54,593 nt of DNA from NCBI GenBank assembly GCA_012729675.1, contig JAAYCR010000043.1, forward strand, positions 1 through 54,593. The letters are read 5' to 3'. Position 1 is the stretch's first letter. Every line of letters begins with the position of its first letter. Source of the stretch: Phycisphaerae bacterium. Lineage in GTDB: Bacteria; Planctomycetota; Phycisphaerae; Sedimentisphaerales; Anaerohalosphaeraceae. Below the pieces are notes generated by a model. The model was given only the letters and a program-made list of their open reading frames with translations, had not been told where the DNA came from and did not search any database. Positions 24,649 to 33,648 of the stretch are shown here, in pieces. Made by a program: the position numbers and the translations under genes.

Positions 24649-24677
24649 AATAAATCGACCTTAAATGGGTTTGTCAA
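24649..24677 (-). promoter_or_regulatory. Sigma-70-type promoter of the cold-shock gene
   Basis: On the minus strand TTGACA, 17 bases, TTTATT. Transcription would start about 90 bases before the GTG start at 24547. Confidence 0.7.
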
Positions 24678-24758
24678 TACTTTTTTTTACAAATTGTAAA
24701 AATTTCGATTATTTCTACCTTATTTATCATCCGAACAAAATCAAAACTAAAGACATCC

Positions 24759-25184
24759 CTAGTCGTCTTCCGGCGATGACCTCCATCGCTTGATTATTGC
24801 CCTTTTATGCTTCATATCGAGCCGTTTTCGAACAGCTGCCTTTGGAACGGAGGTTTTGTGTCGCTTCGGCGGCGGGTTGACCGCGTTGGCAATCAGTTCG
24901 GCCAGACGTTCGACCGCATCGCGTCGGTTGGCAATTTGGGAACGATACCGCTGTGAGGAGATGTGCAGACAGCCCTGCTTGTCCGCAAAGCCGGACAGTT
25001 TCTTGAGCAGCCGCCGCTTCTGCTCGTCGGTCAGGGTCGGACAATTCGGCAGGTCAAAGACAAGGGTAACGCGGGTGTTGAGTTTGTTGACGTTTTGGCC
25101 GCCGGGGCCGGAACTGCGGCTGGTAAGAAACCGCAGACAGGATTCGGGAATCGTAAGCTTATCGTTGACTTCAAGATCGGGCAT
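24759..25184 (-). CDS. ArfB (YaeJ)-like alternative ribosome rescue factor
   Basis: This 141-aa class I peptide-release-factor-like protein hydrolyses peptidyl-tRNA on stalled ribosomes. It contains FLTSRSSGPGGQNVNKLNTRV, the GGQ motif that cuts the ester bond, then LISSQRYRSQIANRRDAVERL-type sequence and a very basic C-terminal tail (KRHKTSVPKAAVRKRLDMKHKRA) that would insert into the empty mRNA channel. It lacks stop-codon recognition domains, unlike RF1/RF2. ATG 25184 has a perfect TAAGGAGG ribosome binding site. The gene lies just downstream of the OmpR-type regulator gene (13 bp). Confidence 0.9.
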   Translation of the reverse strand: MPDLEVNDKLTIPESCLRFLTSRSSGPGGQNVNKLNTRVTLVFDLPNCPTLTDEQKRRLLKKLSGFADKQGCLHISSQRYRSQIANRRDAVERLAELIANAVNPPPKRHKTSVPKAAVRKRLDMKHKRAIIKRWRSSPEDD

Positions 25185-25197
25185 TTCAGAAGCCTCC

Positions 25198-25887
25198 TTA
25201 TGACACCACCGCCCGATACCCCTGGCCGTGAACGGTTTTGATAATACCGCGCGCCGTTCCCAGCTTCTTGCGGAGAGCGGCCATGTGAACATCGACCACC
25301 CGAACATTGCTGCCGTCGGGATTGGGGGCCATTTGAGCGTGCAACTGCTCGCGGGTGAGGATGTCGCCGCCGGCCTTGACCAGTGCCAGCAGGATAATGA
25401 ATTCTGCACCGGTCAACTCCACAGGAACGCCTTCGACAAACACTTGTCGGCCGGCCGGGAACAGCCGCACCGATCCGGCCGAGAGTATCTCACGCGTCGT
25501 CGGCATCGGCTCCGGATAAGCCCGCCGTAAAACCGCCTCCATCCGCGCCAGCAGCACCCGCGTACTGAAGGGCTTGGTAATATAATCGTCCGCCCCGACG
25601 CTGAGTCCGACGATAATATCCGTTTCGGTGTCTTTGGCCGTCAGCAGGATGATGGGGATATGGGCGGTCTGTGCCTCGTTTTTCCAGCGGGTCGTCAACT
25701 TGATACCCGATGTGTCGCCGAGCATAATATCCAGCAAGATCAAGTCCGGCTTTTCGGCATCCACCGCGGCAATCGCCTCGGCCCCGCTGGCCGCGGTTCG
25801 CACGACGTACCCTTCCTGGCTCAATGCCATGCTCAGCAGTTCAAGCAGGTCTTTCTGGTCGTCAACCACAAGAATTTTTGCATTCAT
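25198..25887 (-). CDS. OmpR/PhoB-type response regulator
   Basis: The 229-aa regulator has a receiver domain (2-118: VVDDQ, LILLDIMLGD with the phospho-Asp, LLTAKD, TKPF) and a winged-helix DNA-binding domain (130-228: LTGAEFIILLALVKAGGDILTREQL, VVDVHMAALRKKLG, IKTVHGQGYR). No cognate kinase gene is adjacent, so it is an orphan or its kinase is elsewhere. It lies 28 bases after the S9 peptidase gene and 13 bases before arfB, so it may be in one transcript with them. Confidence 0.92.
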   Translation of the reverse strand: MNAKILVVDDQKDLLELLSMALSQEGYVVRTAASGAEAIAAVDAEKPDLILLDIMLGDTSGIKLTTRWKNEAQTAHIPIILLTAKDTETDIIVGLSVGADDYITKPFSTRVLLARMEAVLRRAYPEPMPTTREILSAGSVRLFPAGRQVFVEGVPVELTGAEFIILLALVKAGGDILTREQLHAQMAPNPDGSNVRVVDVHMAALRKKLGTARGIIKTVHGQGYRAVVS

Positions 25888-25915
25888 TGTCCACACCTTT
25901 TCCACAGAAGCATTT

Positions 25916-28438
25916 CTACTCGCGACGGGATTCGACACCGAGCAGATGACGCACTAAAAAATCGGCCCGACGACGGCTGGCATAGCGACCTTCGGCAGCC
26001 CCGTGTCCGGCCCCCGGTATCACCAGCATCTCAAAGTCCTTATTCGCACGTATCAGTGCGTCCACCACCTGCATCGTCGAAGCCGGATCCACATTCCTAT
26101 CCATCTCGCCGACGATCAGCAAAAGCTTGCCTTTGAGGCCAGGCGCGAGCGTGACATTGGAATTGGCCGCATAATGCGGCCCGACCGGCCAACCCATCCA
26201 CTGCTCATTCCACCACATTTTATCCATCCGGTTATCATGACAGCCGCAGTCGGCTACCGCGGCTTTATAAAAGTCTCCGTGCGTCATCACCGCGGCGGCG
26301 GCATTTTGTCCGCCGGCCGACCCACCGTAGATGCCGACACGCGAAGAATCCATGTAGGGGTATTTTTCGGCTGCTGCCTTGATCCACAAGACGCGATCCG
26401 GCAGCCCGGCGTCGGCCAGATTCTGCCAGCATACATCATGAAAGGCCTTGGAACGATACGACGTCCCCATCCCATCAATCTGCACAAGGATAAATCCCAA
26501 TTCCGCCAGTTCCATCATATTGTAATAGGGCTGAAAACTCTTGGGCACAAATGCCCCCTGCGGCCCGGCATAAATATTCTCTATGATCGGATAGCTCTGA
26601 TTGGGATCAAACGTCGTGGGACGAATGATCACCCCGTAAATATCGGTCAGACCGTCGCGTCCCTTCGCGACAAACGGCTCCGGCGCCTGCCACCCGGCGG
26701 CGTGGAGCGCCGTCGCATCGCCCCGCTCCAATTCACAAATCAGCCGGCCGTCTTCGGCGCAGCGCAGCTCATGCACCGGCGGCAGATCGACCCGCGACCG
26801 GGCAGCGACATAATACCGGCGGTCCGGCGAAAACCGTACCGTATGCGTGCCGTCGCCCTCGGTCAAAACGGTCAACCCCGACCCGTCAAAATTGACGCGG
26901 GCATAGTGCAGATAATACGGGTCCTGCCCGTCATGAATCCCCCCGGCCCAGAACCAGATTTGCCGTTTCTCTTTATCGACACGATCAACGCTCCGAACAA
27001 CCCATTGACCTTTGGTTATCTGGTTTTTCACCGATCCGGTTTGGGCATCGTAGAGATAAAGATGATTCCAGCCGTCCCGCTCGGACATCCAGATGATCTC
27101 ATCGGTCGAGTCCATTATCTCACAGAATAACTTGCTCGAATAGCAGATGAACGTATCGCTGCGTTCGTCGATCACGGCGGAAGTGTCGCCGGTGTCCGCA
27201 TCGACCGCAACCAGACGAAGCACCTGATGGCCGCGCTGATTATAGAAGAAGGTAAACCGACTCGAATCCGCCTGCCAGCGAATATCGTAAATGTTGTAAG
27301 GATTATCAAACAGGGCATCGCTGACCGGCACTTTCGACCGGGATGTAATGTCGAACAATTGCGGCTTGTCAATCGTCACACGGTCGCCGGGTTTGAGATA
27401 GTCATAACTGTGCAATTTAGGCTGAACCTGGTCGCGCGGCGAGGACTCAATTAAATAGACCTTACGCTCTTGAGCGGGCTGGCGTCGAATCACCGCCAGC
27501 TTTGCCGAATCCGGCGACCAGAAGATGCGACCGGTATAGGCGTCTTCAGCGGTCCCATCCGTACTCAGTTGAAACGTTCGTTCGTTCTGTTCGTCACGCA
27601 ACCAGAGGTTATGTCCCCGAATAAACGCACGCCACCGCCCATCGGGCGAGACACCCCGTTCAGGCGGTTCGGGGCGATTGTTTTGAACCGGTGCGGCCTC
27701 AACGCCGACGAGCGCTCTGGCCTGTTGTTCGACCGCCTGATAAACGGCAATGGCGTTGCCCTCTGCATCGGCAGCCAGCCAGACATGTCCGGCGTAAGTA
27801 TTCTGCCGCCTCTGTCCGCCGGGTTCAAGCGTTCCGTAGCTGCGACGCTCACCGCCGGAATCAAGCCAGAACAACTCAATGTTCTTTTCCATGCGATTGA
27901 TAAAGACGATCTGTGTTTCCGCGCCGGTGCGCGTGCTGCTGCGCGGTGCTCGGTCAGGCGAAATCGCCGGCAGGGATTCTTCTGAAAGATCGCCTCGAAT
28001 CTCAAGTTGGTAGGTCTTCAGATCGCAGTTCCAAAACCGTCCACCGGCCTGAAACTGAACGGCAGTCAAGTCGGATTGGAACCGGAGCGATTCAATCGGC
28101 AGCGCCGCGGCCCTGGCACTCCGCACGCCGGCGGCCGTGAGGGCCTCGGCCAGACGAACATGATCAAACGCCGGTTTCCGCTGTCCCCGTTCGGCATCGA
28201 CCACGACAAACGTATGTGTGTTCGGCCCGGTTGAAACGCGGTACCAGAACAGCGTACCGTCGGCAAACCATTGCGGATCAATGCGGTCGCGAAAAACCTT
28301 GTTGCTCAGACGGCCGCGCAACGTCTCAGCTCGCTGATAATCGGCACGTGTCCCGGCAGCGAAAATCACTTCGGGAATAAACGCAGAAACAATAAGGAGA
28401 ACCGGCAAAACAACCTGTCTTGTAAACCAATATACCAT
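25916..28438 (-). CDS. Exported prolyl oligopeptidase (S9B, DPP IV-like)
   Basis: The 840-aa protein starts at ATG 28438 with a signal peptide (VVLPVLLIVSAFIPEVIFA). Residues about 60-520 form a beta-propeller-type region (WSPDSAKLAVI, FSPDRRYYVA). The alpha/beta-hydrolase catalytic domain covers about 590-838: nucleophile in YGGSAGGQNAAAA, Asp in VGEMDRNVDP, His in IPGAGHGAAE. The S9 triad Ser-Asp-His is complete. It probably cleaves peptides outside the cytoplasm. The extra length and a DPP IV N-terminal domain favour S9B; substrate unknown. A TTG start at 28447 would add three residues. Confidence 0.88.
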   Translation of the reverse strand: MVYWFTRQVVLPVLLIVSAFIPEVIFAAGTRADYQRAETLRGRLSNKVFRDRIDPQWFADGTLFWYRVSTGPNTHTFVVVDAERGQRKPAFDHVRLAEALTAAGVRSARAAALPIESLRFQSDLTAVQFQAGGRFWNCDLKTYQLEIRGDLSEESLPAISPDRAPRSSTRTGAETQIVFINRMEKNIELFWLDSGGERRSYGTLEPGGQRRQNTYAGHVWLAADAEGNAIAVYQAVEQQARALVGVEAAPVQNNRPEPPERGVSPDGRWRAFIRGHNLWLRDEQNERTFQLSTDGTAEDAYTGRIFWSPDSAKLAVIRRQPAQERKVYLIESSPRDQVQPKLHSYDYLKPGDRVTIDKPQLFDITSRSKVPVSDALFDNPYNIYDIRWQADSSRFTFFYNQRGHQVLRLVAVDADTGDTSAVIDERSDTFICYSSKLFCEIMDSTDEIIWMSERDGWNHLYLYDAQTGSVKNQITKGQWVVRSVDRVDKEKRQIWFWAGGIHDGQDPYYLHYARVNFDGSGLTVLTEGDGTHTVRFSPDRRYYVAARSRVDLPPVHELRCAEDGRLICELERGDATALHAAGWQAPEPFVAKGRDGLTDIYGVIIRPTTFDPNQSYPIIENIYAGPQGAFVPKSFQPYYNMMELAELGFILVQIDGMGTSYRSKAFHDVCWQNLADAGLPDRVLWIKAAAEKYPYMDSSRVGIYGGSAGGQNAAAAVMTHGDFYKAAVADCGCHDNRMDKMWWNEQWMGWPVGPHYAANSNVTLAPGLKGKLLLIVGEMDRNVDPASTMQVVDALIRANKDFEMLVIPGAGHGAAEGRYASRRRADFLVRHLLGVESRRE

Positions 28439-28559
28439 TGTCCGCAAAATCCTGATAACTAGTCCACCTCTCTGATGCCAAAATCAGACTCTTTGAGCAT
28501 ATCCCACCCAGCACTCACTGTAAAGACAAATCTTATTATTTGTTCATCTTTACTTAACA

Positions 28560-30389
28560 TCATTGATTGAAAACTGAATTTGTAGTTACCGAGAGTGTTT
28601 TTTTGCAGATTGACTGTTTTGGAATTGTAAATACAAACTCACAGCCATTGCCCTCTTCACTTTGGACCCAGAGTTTGCCGCCGTGCATCTGAACCAATGC
28701 CCGTGAAATGGTCAGCCCCAGACCGGTGCCGTGTTCGCCGGGGCCTTTGAAAATTTTGGCCTGTACAAATCGGTCAAATATCCGCCCCATTTCCTCTTGG
28801 GTCAGACCCGGCCCGTTGTCCCGCACCCGTATCGTCGCCTCTTGTTCGTTTCGTTCCAGACTCACGTCGATGCGTCCTCGCTGAGGAATAAATTTGATGG
28901 CGTTGCCAATCAGGTTCACCAACACCTGAACAATATGATCGCGATCCACAAGGGCGGTTACAGATTCGTCCGGCAATGCTGTATAAATTCTGATTTTCCG
29001 GGCCGCGGCCAACGGCTCAAGCGACAGGCACGTCTCGTCAATCAGATCATTCAGCGAACATTGACACAATTCAATTTGGAGACTTCCGGACTCGATTTTG
29101 GAGACATCCAGAAAATCGGAGATGATTCGCGCCAGTCGTTCGACGCCCTGCTGCGCCATTTCAAGATTTTGTTTGAGGCTCTTGCTGACCGGTCCGTGTA
29201 CGCCGGCAAGGGCATTGGAGATAATGTTTCGAAAGATACACAGCGGGGTTCGCAGCTCATGGGTAACAGTGGATACAAATTCGCTCTTGAGCCGGTCGTG
29301 TTCCACCAACTCACGGTTGGCTCGTCGCAGCTCAATTTCGGCGCGTTTGATTTCCGTGATGTCCCGCGCGTAAAGATTTACATCCTCGCAGTCTCGAACC
29401 GGGGCACAGACAATCGCATAATAGCGATCGCGGCATTTCTGCTCATACGTCAACGGGGAGCCGCTGTGCCGCGCGTTGAGGACAACTTCATAAAGCTCCT
29501 GCGGCAGCAGTTGTCCAACCTGCCGGTCCCACATCTCCAGCAGCGGAGCGCCGGCGTCATTGGCGTAAATGACCCTTCCTTCGGCATTGACGCGCAGCAC
29601 GGGGTTTGGATTTTCCTTGGGAAACTGCGCCAAAAATTCGGATTGCTGCTCGCTTCGTTTTCGCTCGGTGACATCCTGAAGCTGTCCTTCCAGACAAAGA
29701 CGGCAGCCCTCAGCGTCGGATTGGCGTCTCAGCAGTGTATTACGCACCCAAATCATCGTCTGATCTTTGCGGCACAGTCGATACTCAATCGGCTCAACCG
29801 GCCGGCCTTCGTGTGCATCCGTATAAAACATCCTGAGGCGCAAACGATCCTCCAGCAGCGTCAGTTCTTCCCACTGCCGGGGGTTGTCCATTAAATCTGC
29901 GCCCGTATAGCCGGTCACCGCAAGACAACCGGGACCGACTTCAACATCCGTCAGCGTCTGTCCGTCGTGATACAGACGATACTGAAAGCCGCTTTGCAGA
30001 CAGCGATTGTGATATTCCCCAAGCCCATCTTCGATGGCTGTACGCAAGGCGTCGCTCGGACAGGGTTTTTTCAAAAACCGAAAGATATGCCCTTCGTTGA
30101 GCGCCTGGACCGCCAGTTCCTGATCGCTGTCGCCGGTGAGCATAATGCACACCGACTCGGGATGGCAGCGGCGTACGCAGCGCAGCAGGGTCAGGCCGTC
30201 CATGTCGGGCATTCGCATATCTGACACGATCACCGGGAACGGGCCTTCTTGACGAATCACCGACAGTGCTTCGGCGGGAACGCTAAAGGTTCTGATGTTA
30301 AAGGCGCTGCATAGCCATCTGCGAAAGCCGTCCAGCAAATGCGCATCGTCATCGACAAGAAGAATCGTTTTAGGCATATTGACACTCAT
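28560..30389 (-). CDS. Hybrid sensor kinase: receiver-PAS-PAS-HisKA-HATPase
   Basis: The protein is about 609 aa from ATG 30389, which has AAGGA upstream; it overlaps the upstream RR-HDOD gene by about 20 bases. An N-terminal receiver (LVDDDAHL, VIVSDMRMPDMDGL, MLTGDSD, KKPCP) is followed by two PAS domains (about 120-235 and 245-350) and a kinase core: H-box STVTHELRTPLCIF, N-box NLIGNAIKFIP, G-boxes RDNGPGLTQEEM and GTGLGLTISRAL. There is no membrane segment. A kinase with an N-terminal receiver usually receives a phosphoryl group, so it may be the second kinase of a relay with the two genes just upstream. Confidence 0.88.
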   Translation of the reverse strand: MSVNMPKTILLVDDDAHLLDGFRRWLCSAFNIRTFSVPAEALSVIRQEGPFPVIVSDMRMPDMDGLTLLRCVRRCHPESVCIMLTGDSDQELAVQALNEGHIFRFLKKPCPSDALRTAIEDGLGEYHNRCLQSGFQYRLYHDGQTLTDVEVGPGCLAVTGYTGADLMDNPRQWEELTLLEDRLRLRMFYTDAHEGRPVEPIEYRLCRKDQTMIWVRNTLLRRQSDAEGCRLCLEGQLQDVTERKRSEQQSEFLAQFPKENPNPVLRVNAEGRVIYANDAGAPLLEMWDRQVGQLLPQELYEVVLNARHSGSPLTYEQKCRDRYYAIVCAPVRDCEDVNLYARDITEIKRAEIELRRANRELVEHDRLKSEFVSTVTHELRTPLCIFRNIISNALAGVHGPVSKSLKQNLEMAQQGVERLARIISDFLDVSKIESGSLQIELCQCSLNDLIDETCLSLEPLAAARKIRIYTALPDESVTALVDRDHIVQVLVNLIGNAIKFIPQRGRIDVSLERNEQEATIRVRDNGPGLTQEEMGRIFDRFVQAKIFKGPGEHGTGLGLTISRALVQMHGGKLWVQSEEGNGCEFVFTIPKQSICKKTLSVTTNSVFNQ

Positions 30390-31611
30390 GGAAGATGTCC
30401 TTATTGTAGATATCAATATGCCGCCGCGTCCATTCGGCGACCACTTCGTCCAGTCCCAGTTGGCCCAGCCGCTGATAGTCAAAAGCCGGCGTTACCCCGT
30501 CAACACCGCTGCTGCATAAACAATGGTCGATCACGTCCGCCAGACAGATGATATCGGCAAGTGTCGCACTCGACGAGGAACCAAGCCGCGAGGCTGCCTC
30601 GGATGGCCGATGATGACAGGCCGTGGCCTCAATAATCTCCGCCGGCATCGCCCACAATTGCAGCATCGCTCCGACCAGCTCGGCGTGACTGATGCCCAGC
30701 AGTTGGCGCTCCACCTCATACAACGGCAGCCCTTCGATGCGCGACTGCTGTATCGCCTGACCGAACATCTCTTGTGCTTTTAAAAGCAGCACAATCTTTC
30801 CTGCATCATGGAGAATGCCCGCGGTTGACGATGCTTCGGTTTGCTCGGCTGAAAACTCCAAGTCCAGACAAATGGTACGTGCCAACAGGCCGACGCGAAG
30901 ACAATGCGCCTGAAGCCCGCCGATACCAAACGTCTGAACCAGTTCCGGACTGAGGTGTGAAAAAATCCCCTCTGTCAATACCACCGCCTCAACGGTTTTG
31001 ACGCCCAGAAAAAGGACCGCCTGGACCGGATCGTGAAAATGTCCCGACCGACCGAACCATGGGGTATTGGCCAGCCGCACGATTCGCGCCGACATCCCCA
31101 TATCCTCGGCCACCAGTTGGCCCAGGCGACGCGGGCTGGCATTGGGAGACGCCAGCACATCAAGGACTTTTCGATGGGTATCCGGCATGACGGGCAAATC
31201 GTTGAGATCAGAAAACAGCGTTGTTTTTTTGATTTCAGACAGTCTTGCCTTTATGGCCGCCGCCCGCTCGATCACTTCGCAGAGGATATTCGGACGACAG
31301 GGCTTGGCGATAACCTGATGCGCGCACCGCATCGCATGACCCAACAGCGGATGATCCAGCACGCCGGTCAAGACATAGCGAATGGTCTCGCAAGACCGCT
31401 GTCGCACCTGCTCCAAAAACGCCACGCCATCCATGCCGGGCATTTGCAGGTCAGAGATCACCAGTTCTGCGGCCTCCTGCTCCAGTCCTGCCAGCGCGGC
31501 CTGCGGATCGGTAAAAAACCGCATTTGCCAAACATCACGCCGTCCAAACAGCATCCGCCGCAATCCTTCAAGCACCTGAGGATCGTCATCGACAAATACA
31601 ATTCGCATCAT
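30370..31611 (-). CDS. Response regulator with HDOD domain
   Basis: The 413-aa protein has an N-terminal receiver (FVDDDPQ, LVISDLQMPGMDGV with the phospho-Asp, LTGVLD, AKPCRP) and a HDOD domain (about 140-345: LPVMPDTHRKVLDVL, AEDMGMSARIVRLANT, GRSGHFHDPVQAVLFLG, GILHDAGKI). HDOD proteins are relatives of HD phosphohydrolases often acting as signal-output modules with flagella or motility. The start overlaps the kinase upstream by 4 bases (31608-31611), and the downstream kinase overlaps by about 20, so the three are translationally coupled. Confidence 0.9.
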   Translation of the reverse strand: MMRIVFVDDDPQVLEGLRRMLFGRRDVWQMRFFTDPQAALAGLEQEAAELVISDLQMPGMDGVAFLEQVRQRSCETIRYVLTGVLDHPLLGHAMRCAHQVIAKPCRPNILCEVIERAAAIKARLSEIKKTTLFSDLNDLPVMPDTHRKVLDVLASPNASPRRLGQLVAEDMGMSARIVRLANTPWFGRSGHFHDPVQAVLFLGVKTVEAVVLTEGIFSHLSPELVQTFGIGGLQAHCLRVGLLARTICLDLEFSAEQTEASSTAGILHDAGKIVLLLKAQEMFGQAIQQSRIEGLPLYEVERQLLGISHAELVGAMLQLWAMPAEIIEATACHHRPSEAASRLGSSSSATLADIICLADVIDHCLCSSGVDGVTPAFDYQRLGQLGLDEVVAEWTRRHIDIYNKDIFHECQYA

Positions 31612-32840
31612 CCCGGCGTCCTTTCCGTACTCTCCTCAAGCGGAATGCGAATCGTAAAAGTCGTGCCGCATTCGACCTTGGACTCGAAGGTCAATCGCCC
31701 GTGATGATGCTCTTCGATGATCGAACGGGCCATCGCCAGCCCCTGGCCTGTGCCCTGTGTCTGCGAATCGCGCTTGGTGGTGAAAAACCGCTCAAAAATT
31801 CGGTGGCGTATCGCGTCGGGGATACCCATCCCGTCATCCGAGACGCAAATTTCGATCTGCTTGTCGAGCTGTTGCGTCCTTACGCAAATCCGGCCGCGCG
31901 TGAACAACCCTTTGTCAATTTTTTCTTTGATGCTGTGTCCGGCATTGATCAGGAGATTCAGCAGCACGCGGCTGATTTCATCGACAGAGCAATGTACCTC
32001 CGGCAGTGACGTATCCAGCTCAGTGCAGACATCGGCGGTGTATTTCAGTTCATTTCTCAAAATCGTCAGCGTGCTGCGGACGGCCCGGTTCAGGTCAGCC
32101 GCCGCCATACGTCGCTCGTCCAGACGCGAAAAGTCGCGCATCGCCGCCACCAGTCCGCTGATGCGTTCGATGCCTTCAAGACTTTGGCGAATCGCATCGG
32201 GTGCTTCGGTCAGCAGAAAATCAATGTTCTGATTGACGGTGTTTGCCGACTCGACCGCTTCGGGCGGCGATAACGTCGACTGTTTCAGCGCTCTAAGGTA
32301 AGCACAGAGAGCCTCCCATGCCTCGTCGAGAAAATGCAGATTGTCCCCGATAAACTGGATCGGGGTATTGATTTCGTGTGCGATGCCGGCGACCAGCCAT
32401 CCCATGCTTTGAAGCAACTGCGATCGTTCGAGATTTTGCTGGGCCTGCCGAAGAGGAGTGGTATCTTCAATACAGCCGTTCCATATCGGCAACGAACCAT
32501 CGGCAATCAGATCGGGACGTGCGGTATGACGCACGTAGCGCACACGGTCCCCGTCGAGCAGTCGATATTCGACCACAAATCCGTCTTCGCGGCCGGCGGC
32601 ATTCTCGATGGCCGCCCGAAGCAGCCGACGGTCGGACGGAAGAATCTGCTCAAGCCAGTTTCGCCCTTCAGCAATGAATGTTTCCGGCATATAGCCCGTC
32701 CACTCGAGAAGAATGCGGCTGACGTAGTCGAAGCGAACGGTCTTCCCGACGCAATAAAAACGGCAAAACATCTGCGGAAGGGTATCTAAAAAACCTTCTG
32801 ACAGCATCTGCGATATCAGACTATATCTATCTGTGCCCAT
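31608..32840 (-). CDS. Soluble PAS sensor histidine kinase
   Basis: The 410-aa protein has a PAS domain (about 20-130) and a kinase core. The H-box is LVAGIAHEINTPIQFIGDN, and the ATP-binding domain has NLLINAGHSI, SDDGMGIPDAI and GTGQGLAMARSI. The H-box type (AHEINTP) marks it as a cytosolic NtrB-like or metabolism-related kinase without a membrane segment. A GGTGAGG ribosome binding site lies upstream. It is the first gene of the three-gene phosphorelay, directly downstream of 300 bases with no obvious gene. Confidence 0.88.
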   Translation of the reverse strand: MGTDRYSLISQMLSEGFLDTLPQMFCRFYCVGKTVRFDYVSRILLEWTGYMPETFIAEGRNWLEQILPSDRRLLRAAIENAAGREDGFVVEYRLLDGDRVRYVRHTARPDLIADGSLPIWNGCIEDTTPLRQAQQNLERSQLLQSMGWLVAGIAHEINTPIQFIGDNLHFLDEAWEALCAYLRALKQSTLSPPEAVESANTVNQNIDFLLTEAPDAIRQSLEGIERISGLVAAMRDFSRLDERRMAAADLNRAVRSTLTILRNELKYTADVCTELDTSLPEVHCSVDEISRVLLNLLINAGHSIKEKIDKGLFTRGRICVRTQQLDKQIEICVSDDGMGIPDAIRHRIFERFFTTKRDSQTQGTGQGLAMARSIIEEHHHGRLTFESKVECGTTFTIRIPLEESTERTPG

Positions 32841-33083
32841 AGCGCCTCACCGGCCTAATTGGTTACTCGCTCTTCATTTGCTTTTTGATTATATCGTCCA
32901 AATTAATGCAATCATTAATCGGCAATCCAAGGGACACATCGTTTTATCAATCAGCGGACTGCGCGGAGGATTTGTCTGATAATACTGTCGTTATAAAGAA
33001 ACGGGGCGCTTTTAGAACACGATAGAATAAGTCATTTTTCAGCCTGTAAATAAAAAACTTCCAGTCTGACTTTGCGTCCCAAT
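32841..33083. other. Spacer between the phosphorelay and the flagellin block
   Basis: I see no gene. It should hold the promoter of the phosphorelay operon on the minus strand; no clear match was picked out. The stretch near 33050 leads into the fliS terminator. Confidence 0.5.
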
Positions 33084-33115
33084 AAAAAAACCGCTGACGA
33101 AGAATCCGACAGTGG
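33084..33115 (-). terminator. Terminator after the first fliS gene
   Basis: On the minus strand GCCACTGTCGG ... CGTCAGCGG forms an imperfect stem with a short loop, followed by TTTTTTT. It ends the flagellin-1/fliS-1 transcript about 30 bases after the stop. Confidence 0.7.
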
Positions 33116-33143
33116 CTGCTGGATATTTCTGCAAGGTAGGATT

Positions 33144-33503
33144 TTAGCCGGTGATGGTTCGCCAGCCTTGATTTAATTCCTCAAGAATTCCAATCACCTC
33201 GCGGATCATCCGGGGATCTTTTTTGAGATTCGCCTCGGCCAGATGCATGTGCATAAAATTGTAAAGTCCGCGGAGGTTTTGTGCGATGGGGCCGCCCGCC
33301 TGCATATCCAGGACGGAGTTCAATTCAAAAAGAATGTCCTGGGTCTTGCCGATGTGTTTTCCTTTGGCGGCAAAATCGCCGGCGTCAATGTCAGCGATGG
33401 CCTGGCGGAGAAAGCGAATCGCGCCGTCATAAAGCATCACAATCAGCCGTCCCCGGCTTTGTGTGCTGACGGCGGTTTCCTGGTATGTGCTGAATCCGTT
33501 CAT
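33144..33503 (-). CDS. fliS: Flagellin chaperone FliS (copy 1)
   Basis: FliS binds the C-terminus of unexported flagellin. Start ATG 33503 has GGGGAG upstream (119 aa). Family motifs: YQETAVSTQSRGRLIVMLYDGAIRFLRQA, then RGLYNFMHMHLAEANLKKD, with the four-helix pattern. It lies downstream of flagellin 1, whose product it should hold. A paralogue (34908-35267) follows flagellin 2. The two are similar in motifs (YDGA.FLRQA, LRSLYNF) but clearly diverged, which could give each flagellin its own chaperone. Confidence 0.92.
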   Translation of the reverse strand: MNGFSTYQETAVSTQSRGRLIVMLYDGAIRFLRQAIADIDAGDFAAKGKHIGKTQDILFELNSVLDMQAGGPIAQNLRGLYNFMHMHLAEANLKKDPRMIREVIGILEELNQGWRTITG

Positions 33504-33591
33504 AATCACTCCCCGACGTCAAACGCCGGATACGGCCGTTCTGACGGCCTCCTCGAAAATCTCCAATTCCGGTCAGACCGTATAGGGTTCC

Positions 33592-33629
33592 GGAAGACAG
33601 CCGCACGTCATATCGCACGACTGCCCTCC
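33592..33629 (-). terminator. Hairpin in the flagellin 1-fliS 1 spacer
   Basis: As RNA on the minus strand GGAGGGCAGTCGTGC pairs with GTGCGGCTGTCTTCC with several G-U pairs, and there is no T-run. It could act as an attenuator or a 3' end protecting flagellin mRNA. The flagellin 2 spacer also has a hairpin (35334-35368). Confidence 0.45.
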
Positions 33630-33648
33630 GGATAGTTGTTGAAGTACC

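Noticed and set aside
26003-27130. 375-aa plus-strand frame opposite the S9 peptidase
   Set aside because: Antisense shadow; the minus-strand frame holds the catalytic triad motifs.
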